Shown piece by piece: positions 1 to 10,873 of a stretch of 64,000 nt of DNA. Made by a program: the position numbers and the translations under genes. Every line of letters begins with the position of its first letter. The first letter of the stretch is position 1. The stretch lies in NCBI RefSeq assembly GCF_012489685.1, contig NC_080045.1, positions 45,590,627-45,654,626 on the forward strand. The letters are read 5' to 3'. Under the pieces are notes generated by a model that was given only the letters and a program-made list of their open reading frames with translations, was not told the DNA's origin and made no database searches. The DNA comes from Lotus japonicus (lineage: Eukaryota; Streptophyta; Magnoliopsida; Fabales; Fabaceae).

Positions 1-271
1 TGATAAAACCATTACAAGTGTCTTCTGAACATGGCTTCGTCTCACACGTGTCTTTCTACTCCATACGTGTCCCTGGTGAAGTGTCTTCAAAAGACAACCG
101 GCTTCTCATTTGGAATCCTTCATGTCTCGAACAAAAATTGCTTTGCAATCGAAGCCGTTGAACACTTGATAGATTTCCTTGATTCTCTTCACTTTCGACT
201 TACTAGGTCGAAACCAGTGTAAATCCCAATCAAAATATGCAAAGATAGGTCGAAGTTATATGCAATTAACA
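1..271 (-). repeat. 3' LTR of element A, cut by window start
   Basis: Identical to 12,254-12,524. The boundary is fixed by where the two copies diverge (TATGCAATTAACA at the end of both) and by the terminal TG on the minus strand. About 384 bp of this LTR lie outside the window. Confidence 0.93.
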
Positions 272-285
272 GATGCCCCCCAAAA
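272..285 (-). other. Polypurine tract of element A
   Basis: The minus strand reads TTTTGGGGGGCATC directly upstream of the 3' LTR start TGTTAATTGC. A G-rich purine run abutting the LTR is the expected plus-strand priming site. Confidence 0.85.
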
Positions 286-570
286 TATCATTTGTTCGAT
301 CAGAAAAATGATATTTTCGACTTACCTAATTTCGACCACATACTACATGTCAGTTTTCCCCTTTTTCATTCCCGATAAGTAAAAGTCTTTTTTAACCTTT
401 AGCAACTTCCACACTCCACTATCATAAATGTCTAATCATGTCAGACACGTTCTCCAAGGAAAACTGCCATACCCCACTCAGAATTCAAACGGATTACAAA
501 TGAATTCTATTGAACAAAAGTTTGGCATCCGGTCCAATCTTAACCGTTCATCTTGCTCTAGCTCCAGACT

Positions 571-578
571 TATAAATA
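571..578 (+). promoter_or_regulatory. TATA box of the antisense gene in element A
   Basis: TATAAATA sits 185 bp upstream of the ATG at 763, on the strand opposite to gag-pol. It is followed by a pyrimidine-rich leader (about 600-660) typical of plant 5' UTRs. The transcript start would be near 605. The position inside the element between PPT and pol shows this is an internal promoter, separate from the LTR promoter. Confidence 0.65.
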
Positions 579-762
579 GGTGGAAAAAACCTTCCCACTT
601 CACTTCTTCTTCAACCTCTAGCTTTTCTTTCTAAAAGACCCATTTCCAAACTCTGCAACTCCTTGATATTTCAAAGCTCTACCGGAACCATCTCGGTTTA
701 CACGAGCTTTCACCGTCACCATCATTGCATCATCATCTTCTTCCGGTTCGCCGGCCACTACC

Positions 763-3700
763 ATGACTTCCACATCTTCTTCTCAGGTTCCGTCTGCGGT
801 CTCTCTCTCAAAACCCATTGAAGTTGAAGGGAGGACCTTTGTTCCAGAACCTCCCAATGAAGAAGAAAAGATTAAGATCTGGAATTCCCAGGTACTTATT
901 CCCTTCTCCATTGGTGATAAGTTACATGCATATCTAGGGCCTTACCAAACTATTTTCCCAAGAAATGCATCTGCATTCTTTCCTTCACCTTTACCGGATG
1001 AGAAAATCTTGGCCTTTAGGGATTCCTACAATCTGTCCTTTTTAGGTGACCCCCCTCGAGCTTTCCGTTCTTCGCCTCCCGTGAAAACGAATCCTTACAT
1101 TGAATGGTTAAACAAAGTCGAGAAAGTGAAAGGAGATTTCTGGAAAACTACAGGAATTTTCGATATAATTCAATTGTCGAGATCGAAAATTGTCTACCAC
1201 CCAGCGATGCTAGCCAGTTCCTTTTTCTTCTGGGAGCGTTCGACCAACACCTTCCACACTCCACAGGGAATGATTACCCCCACTCTCCTAGATGTAGCTG
1301 CAATCGCCGGTCTTCGACCTACAGGGTCTTCTTTCACATTCGACCGATCTGTCAAGAAAGAGATCAAACTGGACTATAACCATTTGACTTACAAAAGCTT
1401 TATCTTGAGAAACCACGACAAAACCTCTGCAAGTGTTTCCGACTCGAAACACGTAGCTTTCTTGTTGTTCTGGTTATCTGCTTTCTTCCTTTGTTCCAAG
1501 TCTCTTCAAGTCCCTCAGAAATTCGTGCTTCTTGCTCAACTCCTTCATGAAGGCGCTGACGTCTGTCTAGGTAAAGTTTTATTAGGCGAGCTTTACCTTT
1601 CTTTGAGTCAAGCCATTACTTCTCTTCAAAAGCCCTCTGGAGCCGAGAAAAACATTTTATTTGCTGGACCTTTGTGGTTTCTTCAACTTTGGCTAAATGC
1701 CATCTTTGAGACTAAGCTTTTAACTCCAGTTCCAGAAAACATCTCAACCTCTATTGCTGCTTTTCGACTTAACTGCTTGACTCCTTCCAAAGACAAAGTC
1801 GATTCTGAAACCACTTTCCGTGAGTTTTTTACTGCTTTCATGGAAATGACTTCTTTTACTCCCAACCTTGCTCCATTTGCCGCTCCAACCACTGGTCCTA
1901 AATGGCTTGTTCGACCTTTCCCATGCGAATCTCCTGGCGAACAGATTGAAAGTATTAGCATCTGGAGGGAATTTTTCCGACCTCAAGTTTTTCCCCTTGG
2001 TTTCAAAAAATCTGAGGTAAACGTGTTGGGTTACCAGCCTCAACTTGTGGCTAGACAATTCGGCCTATGTCAAATTGTTCTTATTCCTCTCTTCTCAAAA
2101 AATGATGCCATTTGCAATGAAGGGTTTTGCGACAAAGATGTCGATTCTTTTTATGAAGCCCTCAGCTATTATGACAAGAAGACGTCTGCTCTTCGTCTTG
2201 AGCCCCTATCTTTTGAACCATCCTTTTATTGCACTAGAGAATTTGAAGTTTGGTGGTCGACCTACTACAAATCTATTCAGACCATCTTAGGAGTTTGTAT
2301 TGGAAAGATGACTGAAGCTCTTCAATCTGTGCAGAAAAAAGCTACAAAGAAAACCCGAGGTATGCTCATCAAAGAAATCCAGTCATTTCAGAGATTCTTC
2401 AAAACTGTTTATCTTCCAGGTCGATTGAATTTAACCCTTTCGGAAGCGGCGGAAGTTTTAAGAGAAAAAGTCAAAGCCAAAGTTTTAAAAATTAAACTTT
2501 TTCCCCCTTTTGTGGATAAATATGTCTATACTCTTCGACATTAATGTCCAAAATTTCCGGCTTTTCCTACCAGTAATATGGCTTTGGCTTTACCTGTTAT
2601 TTACCCAAAGTGGCTCGACCATTTTACATACAAATTCTTTATACAAAGTCTTTTACCACTTCCGAAAAGGGTTACTTCGACTAAATATTTCTTGCACAAC
2701 TACCCCGGACACATTCATGTTAACTCATGTCACGTCCAAGTCCTTTCACAAATTCATCAAGGTTAGATAGACTCGTCTCACTTTTGTTCTCTTCTCTTTA
2801 TTTCTTGTACTTATATATCTTCTCTTCAGCTGAACCCATAACCAAAGTTCCATGCAAGGAAGACGAAGGTTCTGACACTTCGACAGGCATTCCAGTTCAA
2901 CAAAAGAACATCCCTAAGGTACATTCATTAATGCGTTGTTTACCTCTTTATTCGACTCCGAGTTTATATCCTATGTATTTTCCAGGCTCGAAAGAGAGGT
3001 TCTCAAGGCTCGACTTCAGATGCTCGAAAGAAAATGAGAGTTTCGTCTGAAAAAGATGATTCAGAAAGAACTTTGGTAATCTTATCTTCGACCCTTTCCA
3101 TTTCATTTTCTTATTTCTTACTCATCTGCTTCCCTTGCATTTTGTAGGTAAACCCAATTCTTGAAGACGAGAACATTTCTTCCACGCCTGTCAATCCAAA
3201 TGAAGCTGTACAAGATAAGACTAGCTCTAAAGCCTCGGACATTAACGAAGAAAATCCACCAATTTCTTCTGCAAAGAAACGCGCCGGGGCTGAGTCGAAT
3301 CAAGAGGAACAACAAGTAGAAACTGACCAAGAAGATTCTGGCTCGTCTCAAAGTGAAAGTTCGGGAGCTTCTTCCCCGACCAAACTTCAACAAGAACAAG
3401 TATGTATTTTTTCGTTCACCACTTTTCCTTCGTTATTCCTTAATCTTAGTGCTTACCTTTTGCACTTTTACACTTTCTTTCAGGACACTTCCTCGAAACC
3501 AAAGCCCCCTCCTCAAGTAATCCATTTGTCCTCGAACTCTTCTGATTCCAGTTCTTCTGACTGCCAAAGTCTTGATGACTTTTTAAACTTTCAACCGTTA
3601 CGAATTCAATATCCTTCTGGTCGAATAGTTAGTTATGTTTCATCTGACAATGAGTCCTTTACGCAGGACCTTGGTGCTTCGGCCGAAAAGTCAGATACTG

Positions 3701-3963
3701 ACGAAGACCGTCAACCTATCCCTTCGCCCATTGCCAAAGTTTCGAAGACCCAAGAAAAAACTCTTAAGGCTTCGAGCCCTGTCGCTGGCAGGAAGTCTCC
3801 TCAGTCCATTCCTATCGAAGACTTTGATGCTCTTGCCATGGATGACCCAGTATTAGCCCTTGAGCAGCTCATCAGCGGTCAAGTCTCTCTTAGCACCAGT
3901 CGAAGCCAAGAATCCTCTATGCAAAACGAAGGCACAAGCACTCCGAACACTGCGCCACCATGA
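763..3963 (+). pseudogene. Antisense plant-mobile-domain gene, five exons, one in-frame stop
   Basis: The long first exon has the look of the aminotransferase-like plant mobile domain (PMD, PF10536): about residues 90-400, with WERSTNTFHTPQG and LDVAAIAGLRPTG. Exons that join in phase are 763-2761, 2830-2918, 2986-3075, 3148-3399 and 3484-3963, all with GT..AG introns. Exon 1 carries a TAA at 2542-2544; the same frame then stays open and protein-like to the donor at 2762, so this is best read as a nonsense mutation (an unrecognised intron is the alternative). Exons 3-5 encode a basic NLS-like patch followed by Ser/Glu/Pro-rich sequence. PMD proteins are linked to transposons and to silencing factors of the MAIL type; what this copy does is unknown. 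It runs convergently to pol. Confidence 0.7.
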
Positions 3964-4520
3964 TCAAAAAGCTGCGATCTCTTGCGTTCGAGCAAGATTT
4001 GTTCTCTGCCCTCAGCTCGAATCCTAACTTAGGCCGAGAAATTAAGCAACTTATCGCTGACCTTAGCAATGAGGACCTCACTGATCAACAAGAAAAGGGC
4101 ATTCAGGAATTTCAAGAGTTTCTTGACGAATCACTTTCGACCTTCGACCAAGCCAAACTTGTCGGTCAAGACTTAGCCTTCAAATCCACTGAGTGCACAC
4201 ATGCAGCTGAGTCATTCGACCGAGCTAAAACCGAAGTGGATTCTATCAAGTTACTCGAGGAAGCTGATTCAGTGAAACTGAATGAAATTTTGAAACAAAT
4301 TGCTGAACTTCAACAACAGAAGAAATCCCTCAAAGCCAATCTGGCCACATTCAAGAAGCAAAAGACTGAAGTTGCTGCCAAGGCCATTTCTCACGTGAAA
4401 GACAAGAATCGGCTTGAAGGTGAAATTTCTGAGCTTCAAGACAAGAAGGCGAAGGTTGACAAGCGACTCAAGAAACTCAAGGGTCGATATGCTCCTATGA
4501 AGGCCATTCCACCGTTTTAG
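3960..4520 (+). CDS. Coiled-coil ORF at the 3' end of the antisense gene of element A
   Basis: 186 residues, mostly charged heptad-like helix (Leu/Lys/Glu-rich from about residue 85 to 175), ending in IPPF. The ATG lies in a good plant/animal Kozak-like context (gccaccATGA) and overlaps the TGA of the preceding exon as ATGA, so it is in another frame from exon 5. It may be the C-terminus of the PMD protein after a one-base indel or a missed intron, or a separately translated ORF. Its N-terminal 55 residues resemble the antisense ORF of the Sirevirus at 18,967 and 31,155 (LRxxAFExDxF ... EDL ... EK ... EF). Confidence 0.6.
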   Translation: MIKKLRSLAFEQDLFSALSSNPNLGREIKQLIADLSNEDLTDQQEKGIQEFQEFLDESLSTFDQAKLVGQDLAFKSTECTHAAESFDRAKTEVDSIKLLEEADSVKLNEILKQIAELQQQKKSLKANLATFKKQKTEVAAKAISHVKDKNRLEGEISELQDKKAKVDKRLKKLKGRYAPMKAIPPF

Positions 4521-4630
4521 TCTTCTTATTTCTTTGTTCATGTTTTTTTTTTTACATGGCGCCTGTGCCACTTTATTTCCCTATGTACTTTCTCATGGCG
4601 TTTTCGCCATACTTGTTTTCAGCTTATGCA
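4521..4630. other. Convergent 3' ends inside element A
   Basis: About 110 bp separate the end of the plus-strand antisense gene from the end of minus-strand pol. It is T-rich, with no ORF. Transcripts reading through from both sides would be complementary. Confidence 0.5.
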
Positions 4631-5151
4631 CTACGTTTCGATATCGATTTTTATTTCATGAATCGCTGGCTTAAACCTTTTTAAGTACTTTCCATTTATC
4701 GTCAATATTCGAGCAATCGTTCCAATTTCCTCAATCGAATACGCGTTGTTTGAATAACACTTAATCACTTTAAATGGCCCTTCCCATTTAGGGGCCCATT
4801 TTCCATATGCTCGATCTTTTTTGTCCATCGGAAGGATCACTTTTAGTAATTCGTTCTTTTTGTCGAATCATAACTTCTAAAGCATTTAATCTTTCCTCGT
4901 CCAATTCGATTAACTCGTCATACATCATATTCCAATAATCATCCACGGAATCTCGAATTGCCTTTGAATCCTAACAGACTGTAAGCATATTTCGATCGGT
5001 AAAACTGCCTCATGCCCCCGTACGTAAGTCGAAAAGGAGTTACTCCAGTGGCCTCTTTGGGAGAATTTCGATAAGCCCATAAAACTTGACTCAAAGTTTC
5101 ATGCCACCTTCTCGGCTTTTGACTAATGTGTTTTTTAACCAAGTTAATCAA
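4631..5151 (-). pseudogene. Element A integrase C-terminal part, frame-broken
   Basis: Two ORF pieces (5151-4939 and 4840-4631) continue the integrase. The first has the QVLWAYRNSPKEATG region typical of the end of the Ty3 integrase core. The second has KWEGPFKV, the SH3-like/GPF C-terminal domain. They are in different frames and join neither each other nor the piece upstream at about 5,190-5,210, so at least two frame changes exist here. They end pol just before the convergent antisense gene. Confidence 0.8.
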
Positions 5152-5185
5152 AACTTTATTAGCTGCTTCGACTTGTCCATTCGCC

Positions 5186-6052
5186 TTAGCATAATATGGT
5201 GTAAGTTAACAGTTTTATTCCAAAATCCTCAGCAAACTGAACCATTTTCCTTCCAGTAAATACTGACCCTTGGTCAGTAGTTAACGTCTCAGGAATCCCA
5301 TATCTAAATATTATGTGTTCCTGAATAAAACTAATAACTGTATCTTGATCGACACCTCTCAGCGGAATGGCTTCGACCCATTTGGTGAAATAATCGATAG
5401 CCACTATTATATAGTCATGTTGTTTAGACGAAGAAGGATGTATCTGACCTATCAAGTCCAACGCCCATCCCCTAAATGGCCAGGGTTTCACGATCGAATG
5501 TAATTCGCTTGCCGGTACATGTTGGATGCCAACATGCTTCTGACATTCGGCGCAAGACTTAGCATATTCAATGCAATCTTTTAACATACTTGGCCAATAT
5601 ACTCCTTGCCGACACAATGTCCACTTCATCTTATGGCCTGCCTGATGCGCCCCACATATGCCATCATGAACGGCCTTGACTGCTCGAAACGCCTCTTCTT
5701 CACTTAGGCACTTTAGTAAAACTTCATTCATCCCTTTTTTAAACAATTCGTCATTCAAAATCAAGTAACTTAGAGCTCGATATTTTATTCTTCGATCTGC
5801 TGGTGCATTTGGGTCTTGCAAATATTTCACGACAGGTTTCCTCCAATCACTGTCATCTAAATTACTAATGACCAATACCTCTTGCTCGAACTCCGTTCCC
5901 CTTTCCTTAAAGCTAGGGATAAACTTTCTTTTGACTTTTACTAGCTCTTTAAACTTTTTTCCGAGGTAGCCGGTAACCTGACGCAATTTGTGCCAAAACA
6001 TTCGCTTCAGCATTCTCAATCCTAGGGATATGGCATAATTCGACTTCGTCAA
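5186..6052 (-). pseudogene. Element A integrase, zinc-binding and catalytic core
   Basis: This piece carries the HHCC zinc finger (HDGICGAHQAGHKM ... CAECQKH) and the start of the DDE core (WALDLIGQIHPSS, then TDQGSVFTG), so the first two catalytic aspartates are visible. The frame is lost just after GIKLLT near 5,200, before the catalytic glutamate. The proper frame starts near 5,975 at a run of six A bases. The first 25 residues of the open frame are therefore a shadow of the RNase H reading frame. Confidence 0.85.
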
Positions 6053-6851
6053 AACTCCTTAACATTTTGACTGCTTTCGAATGATATTTCATTAAATTCT
6101 CACTAACACATTGGTATTCGCCAGTTAGTTGTTTAATAACCAACTCCGAATCTCCACGAATTAAGAGCTCTCTAGCTCCCAAATTTAGAGCCGTTTCGAG
6201 CCCTATCAATAAAGCTTCATACTCCGCCTCATTATTCGAACACTCTCCTTCGATTCCCAACTTAATTTTTGTCGGGATCCCTTGGGGTGAAACTATTAAG
6301 ATACCTATCCTGGTACCTTTCTTATGCTTCGAACCGTCAAAATACAGTTCCCAAGGTTGCAACGTCACTACCATCTCCTGTTCTTTCGACCCGCTATGAT
6401 CAACCAAGAAATCAGCTATTACTTGGCCTTTCATAGCCCTCAAATGCTGATAACTCAAAGAAAACTCAGTAAGGGCCAACGCCCACTTTCCAATTCGACT
6501 ATGAAGAATGGGCTTGAACAGCATGTGCTTTATTATATCATAATGGGAAATAACAGTTACATCAATAGGTTTAATATAATACTTAAGTTTAGTACATGAA
6601 AAATACAAACATAAACACAATTTTTCTACCAAACTATATCTAGTTTCAGCATCATTAAGGATTCGGCTCAAATAATATATAGCCCTTTCGACTCCATCTT
6701 CATCATCTTGAGCCAACACACTGCCAATAGTTTCCTCTGATGCTGAAATGTAGAGTTTCATTGGTTTTCCACGAATAAGGGGGCCATGACTGGTGTCGTT
6801 GTTAAGCTGGCTTTTATTTCCTCGAACGCCTTCTGATGTTCTCCCCTCCAT
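5949..6851 (-). pseudogene. Element A RNase H plus second (archaeal-type) RNase H
   Basis: The first part (KPMKLYISASEETIGSVL, YYLSRIL) is the usual Ty3 RNase H. From about residue 165 a second RNase H follows (ELYFDGSKHKKGTRIGI, NNEAEYEALLIGLE, IRGDSELV, IPRIENAEAN), holding the D, E, D catalytic pattern. This doubled RNase H marks Tat/Ogre-type elements. The piece is out of frame with RT (switch near 6,775 in a C run) and with integrase (switch near 5,975 in an A run). Confidence 0.88.
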
Positions 6852-8119
6852 TGAAACTCTTGTTCTTTCTTGAGTCGAAGTAATGTGGAGAACACCTTGG
6901 TTTTCCCACTTAAATCCATGATAAACCTTCTCAAGAAATTAACTTTGCCCAACAAAGACTGTAACTGTTTTTTATTCGACGGTGGTTGAGTGTCGAAGAT
7001 TGCTTTCGCCTTGTTCTGGTCAATTTCAATGCCCTTCTTATGAACAATGAATCCCAGGAATTGCCCTGCAATTACACCAAAAGCACATTTGAGTGGGTTC
7101 ATTTTTAAGCCGTACTTTCTCATTTTTTCAAATGACAACTTAAGATGTTCAATATGGACATCCTGAGATTTCGATTTTACTACAATATCATCGATATACA
7201 CTTGCATAAATTTCTCAATGTATTCATGAAAAATAGTGTTCATTACCCTCTGATAAGTTGCACCGGCATTTTTAAGGCCGAACGGCATCACCACCCATTC
7301 ATATGTTCCTAGTGCCCCTGGACACCGAAACGCAGTCTTCGACTCATCATCCTCTGCAATATAAATCTGGTTATACCCGGAATATCCATCCAGTAAACTT
7401 AAATATTCATTTCCTGCAGCAGAATCTACCATCATTTCGGCCACAGCCATGGGATATTCATCTTTCGGCGTAGCCGAATTTAAATCTCTATAATCTATGC
7501 AAACCCTCATTTTACCATTTTTCTTAAGTACAGGAACTACATTAGCTAACCAATCGACATAACTGGCTGTTCGTATGAACTTTGCTCCAAGTAAGCGCTC
7601 CACTTCCTCTTTAATCTTTGAGAACACCTCTGGGGCGAATCTCCTCGGGGCTTGCTTCACTGGCTTCCTACCGGGTCGAATGGGTAACTTCAGCTCCACT
7701 AACTCCCGGCTTAAACCCGGCATTTCGTCGTAATCCCATGCGAAGCAATCTTTATATTCCTGCAATAAACTAACAATTCGATTCTTGAAATCCAAATCGA
7801 TCAACGAACTCACATATGTCGGCCTTTTCTTGGTTCCATCTCCCAAATCAACCTCCTCTAGAGGATCCTGAGCCTGCATTTTTAACATGGGATCTAAGGA
7901 TTGCTCGAATCCAAGGGGTTCATCATCATATATACAATCAACAACCGGCTCTGATCTACCTTCATTAAAATGATCCAAGTCTAGGCATTCCTCCGGTTTG
8001 CAAATTTCTTCATATTCGGCTTCTTTTGTCGTCCCTACATATTGTTCGGCCTCCAAGGCCGTCTTTATTCTTATCTCGGCCGCATAGGCCGATATTCGAG
8101 CTACGCTCGACTCAATCAT
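6758..8119 (-). CDS. Element A reverse transcriptase
   Basis: 453 residues. The RT core runs from about residue 150, with LDGYSGYNQI at 243-252, the MPFGLKNAGATYQR block at 278-291 and the catalytic YIDD at 308-311. The upstream 150 residues are acidic linker. The ATG at 8119 overlaps the gag stop as ATGATTGA, in the +1 frame relative to gag. The ORF ends prematurely at a C-run frame change near 6,775, so RNase H is in another frame. The RT motifs themselves are intact. Confidence 0.88.
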   Translation of the reverse strand: MIESSVARISAYAAEIRIKTALEAEQYVGTTKEAEYEEICKPEECLDLDHFNEGRSEPVVDCIYDDEPLGFEQSLDPMLKMQAQDPLEEVDLGDGTKKRPTYVSSLIDLDFKNRIVSLLQEYKDCFAWDYDEMPGLSRELVELKLPIRPGRKPVKQAPRRFAPEVFSKIKEEVERLLGAKFIRTASYVDWLANVVPVLKKNGKMRVCIDYRDLNSATPKDEYPMAVAEMMVDSAAGNEYLSLLDGYSGYNQIYIAEDDESKTAFRCPGALGTYEWVVMPFGLKNAGATYQRVMNTIFHEYIEKFMQVYIDDIVVKSKSQDVHIEHLKLSFEKMRKYGLKMNPLKCAFGVIAGQFLGFIVHKKGIEIDQNKAKAIFDTQPPSNKKQLQSLLGKVNFLRRFIMDLSGKTKVFSTLLRLKKEQEFQWRGEHQKAFEEIKASLTTTPVMAPLFVENQ

Positions 8120-10853
8120 CTAATTCGACGATTTGCCACTCTCCGGTGGCATTCTGAGCGCGAAAATTCTTGTTCCAAAGAAATCCGTACTCTGGGTGAA
8201 GATTCATTGCATAATTAGTGGAACCCTCCATGTGTTCTTTTCCTTCTGATTCATATGGAGCAATGCTCGCCATCCGCTTCTCGAAATTCTTTCGATCGAC
8301 AAACTCCACTTCAGCTTTGTAGTAACTCTGGTCAGCATCAACGTTTTCGACCACCCCATCTGGCCTCCAAATTGACAGCTTTTGATGAAGGGAGGACGGC
8401 ACAGCCCCTACCCCATGAATCCACTCTCGTCCTAGTAACAGATTGTAGTTCGCTTTCGACGGCACTACTACGAACAGAGTAGGTCGAGAAACAGTACCAA
8501 TTGTAGCTTCCACCAATAACATTCCCAAAGACTTGGAGGTTTTCCCTTCATAATCAGTCAACATCATATTATGAGGTTGTAAATCCTCGACAGATTTCCC
8601 AATCTTCTTAAGCAGAAACTTTGGCATCAGGTTTATGGCGGCCCCGCCATCAACCAAGACTTTATTGACACCTACTCCTTCAATGCGGGCCCATACAAAA
8701 AGCGGTTTTAAATGCTTCTTCATCTCCATATCTGGTTTCTTGAAAACAGCACAGTCATCTTCGACCCCTCCTTTAGTCATCACATAATAACACAGTGGAT
8801 TGTCATCATCCTCTTCGACGTAGTAATCCTCTTCATCATCAGTGATTTCAGTTTTTACGTCGAACTCTTCCGGAAGAATCGAAACCAAGCTGCACATGGA
8901 CTCAAATTCAGACTCCAACATTTCGAAGTTATCCTTCATTTCGACATCTTGAGACTGTTTTTCTTTCCCTTTCTCCTGGTTAGTAGTTACCCAGTTTCCC
9001 GCATTCTTCATACTCTGTTTAATCACCTGAATAGGAACCATGGGGGCCCCTCCACTCTGGCCCAAGAGTTGGTACTTGAGTGGCTTCTCAGAACTGGATT
9101 GGCCCGCCTCGAAGGCTCTCTCCCTCTGGTGACGCCTCCACTGAGTCTTTGTCATTGGGTTTCGACCCAGATATGGCCTTGGGACATAGGTATAATTCAT
9201 ATTGTTTCGAGAATTATCCATATAGGCAGACCCATTTCCCAATTCGACCACCTTAACCTTAGGATGAGGCGCCTGGCTCCTTGCCATCCACTTGTTGAAC
9301 GAAACTTGACTTGGTGGCATATAAGTTCGACCACGCCCTCTTCCGAACCCAAAGGATCCCCTTCCCCTTATGAAGGGAGAATCAGCTCGTCCTCTGGACC
9401 CAAACCTAGGAGACCTTTCGGGTGTTTTTCCGCGTTGGCGTTTCTTGATTTCAGCATCTTGTATAGGATGAGCAGCCACTTTGTCGAATACGACACTGCA
9501 CCTTGGGCACAACATCACTTCAGAGTAAGACTTTTGGCAACGCTGCAGGAATTCCAACAGGCTTTCCTCCGACCGAGGATAAACGGTCTTTTTAGCAGTT
9601 TCGACCTCTTCTTCCACGGAAGGAGAATCCATTCCTTCTTCAGAAAGCTCGACCTTCTGCATCCCAGGAGTGGGCTCTACAGCTTCGATATCGTCATTCC
9701 CGGTAACAAGCTGGTTCAAATCAGACAACTCAACCATCATAATCCCGGCTGGTTCGACATAATTAGCACTGCCAATTTGCATTGGGTCAGAATCAATCTT
9801 CATGGCAGCCTTGTCCTTTTCCTCGAACTTGAGTCGTCCTTCTTTGATTGCAGTTTGCACCAAATCCCTGAAACGCACACAATTGTTAGTCCAATGACTG
9901 AATACATTATGAAACTTGCAAAACTTTTTCCCTTTCCTTTGGTCGAAAGGTACTTCTTTTTGATCAGGAGATATTTTAATTTGACCATCTTTTAATAAAA
10001 TATCATAAATCGCGTCACATTTAGTAACATCAAAATTGTATGCTTTCACAGGAAATTTACCAACACCTTTGTTTGTTTCCGTATTTTTAGGTTCATAGGG
10101 CTTTAACATCCTACAAACATAAGGAGGTCCTGATACTAATTCCGCCACATCAACCTCCTGTTGTTCGATGTCATCACAGTTGCCTGTATAGGAGTCATAA
10201 TCGACTTCATATTCGCAACTTTCGACGAATGCGACTTTACCCTTCTTGGGAACTCTATTGAACTTTTCTTTTTCGAGTTTCAAATTTTCAATTTGTCTGA
10301 CCCTGTCAGCTAATTGAGCCATGTCCCTAAGATGTTGGGTGTCAATCTTCTTACGAATTGAATAGTCTAGGCCACCAGCCGCCATTTCGACTAACTCATG
10401 TTCGGGGACTTGAGTAAAACACTTCGACTTCATTTGTTTGAACCTATTCAAGTAATCATCTATGGTTTCCTTGAATTTTCTTTTCACGCTAGCCAATTCC
10501 TTCAGACTGACTTTCGACTCACCCCTGAAGAACTGTTCGTGAAAAACTCTCTCTAACTGAACCCAATTATGGATTGAATTAGGCAACAAAGTAGTAAACC
10601 AAGTAAAAGCATTTTTAGTCAGAGAACTCGGAAAATATTTCATCTTCAGGCTCTCATTGTTTGCTATATCCCCTGCTTCTATTTGGTACCTAGCGATATG
10701 TTCGACCGTCGATTCTCCAGTATCCCCCGAAAACTTGGTAAACTTAGGGACTTTCCATCCTCTGGGCAGTTCTGTTTGGAGGACGAATTCGGAGAAAGCC
10801 GAAGCGAAATGGGGTCGATTTGCATAACCCACATTGAACCCATGTTGGTTCAA
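8112..10853 (-). CDS. Element A gag main domain plus aspartic protease
   Basis: About 910 residues. The gag core is at the start (NAFTWFTTLLPNSIHNW, FFRGESKVSLKEL, IDDYLNRFKQMK). A zinc-knuckle-like CKFHNVFSHWTNNC is near residue 315, and an arginine/glycine-rich stretch near 490-520 may bind RNA. The retroviral-type protease shows VLVDGGAAINLMP near residue 735 and NLLLGREW further on. The open frame begins at a TTG. The true N-terminus is the ORF at 10,874-11,788, joined by a -1 shift near the AAAA run at about 10,876-10,880. The protein ends ELDD at TGA 8114-8112. Confidence 0.85.
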   Translation of the reverse strand: MNQHGFNVGYANRPHFASAFSEFVLQTELPRGWKVPKFTKFSGDTGESTVEHIARYQIEAGDIANNESLKMKYFPSSLTKNAFTWFTTLLPNSIHNWVQLERVFHEQFFRGESKVSLKELASVKRKFKETIDDYLNRFKQMKSKCFTQVPEHELVEMAAGGLDYSIRKKIDTQHLRDMAQLADRVRQIENLKLEKEKFNRVPKKGKVAFVESCEYEVDYDSYTGNCDDIEQQEVDVAELVSGPPYVCRMLKPYEPKNTETNKGVGKFPVKAYNFDVTKCDAIYDILLKDGQIKISPDQKEVPFDQRKGKKFCKFHNVFSHWTNNCVRFRDLVQTAIKEGRLKFEEKDKAAMKIDSDPMQIGSANYVEPAGIMMVELSDLNQLVTGNDDIEAVEPTPGMQKVELSEEGMDSPSVEEEVETAKKTVYPRSEESLLEFLQRCQKSYSEVMLCPRCSVVFDKVAAHPIQDAEIKKRQRGKTPERSPRFGSRGRADSPFIRGRGSFGFGRGRGRTYMPPSQVSFNKWMARSQAPHPKVKVVELGNGSAYMDNSRNNMNYTYVPRPYLGRNPMTKTQWRRHQRERAFEAGQSSSEKPLKYQLLGQSGGAPMVPIQVIKQSMKNAGNWVTTNQEKGKEKQSQDVEMKDNFEMLESEFESMCSLVSILPEEFDVKTEITDDEEDYYVEEDDDNPLCYYVMTKGGVEDDCAVFKKPDMEMKKHLKPLFVWARIEGVGVNKVLVDGGAAINLMPKFLLKKIGKSVEDLQPHNMMLTDYEGKTSKSLGMLLVEATIGTVSRPTLFVVVPSKANYNLLLGREWIHGVGAVPSSLHQKLSIWRPDGVVENVDADQSYYKAEVEFVDRKNFEKRMASIAPYESEGKEHMEGSTNYAMNLHPEYGFLWNKNFRAQNATGEWQIVELDD

Positions 10854-10873
10854 TAACTGTTCGACTATGCCTG

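Noticed and set aside
8712..9995. 427-codon plus-strand frame opposite gag-protease of element A
   Set aside because: It is the complement of the intact gag reading frame and shows no domain-like pattern, so it is a shadow.
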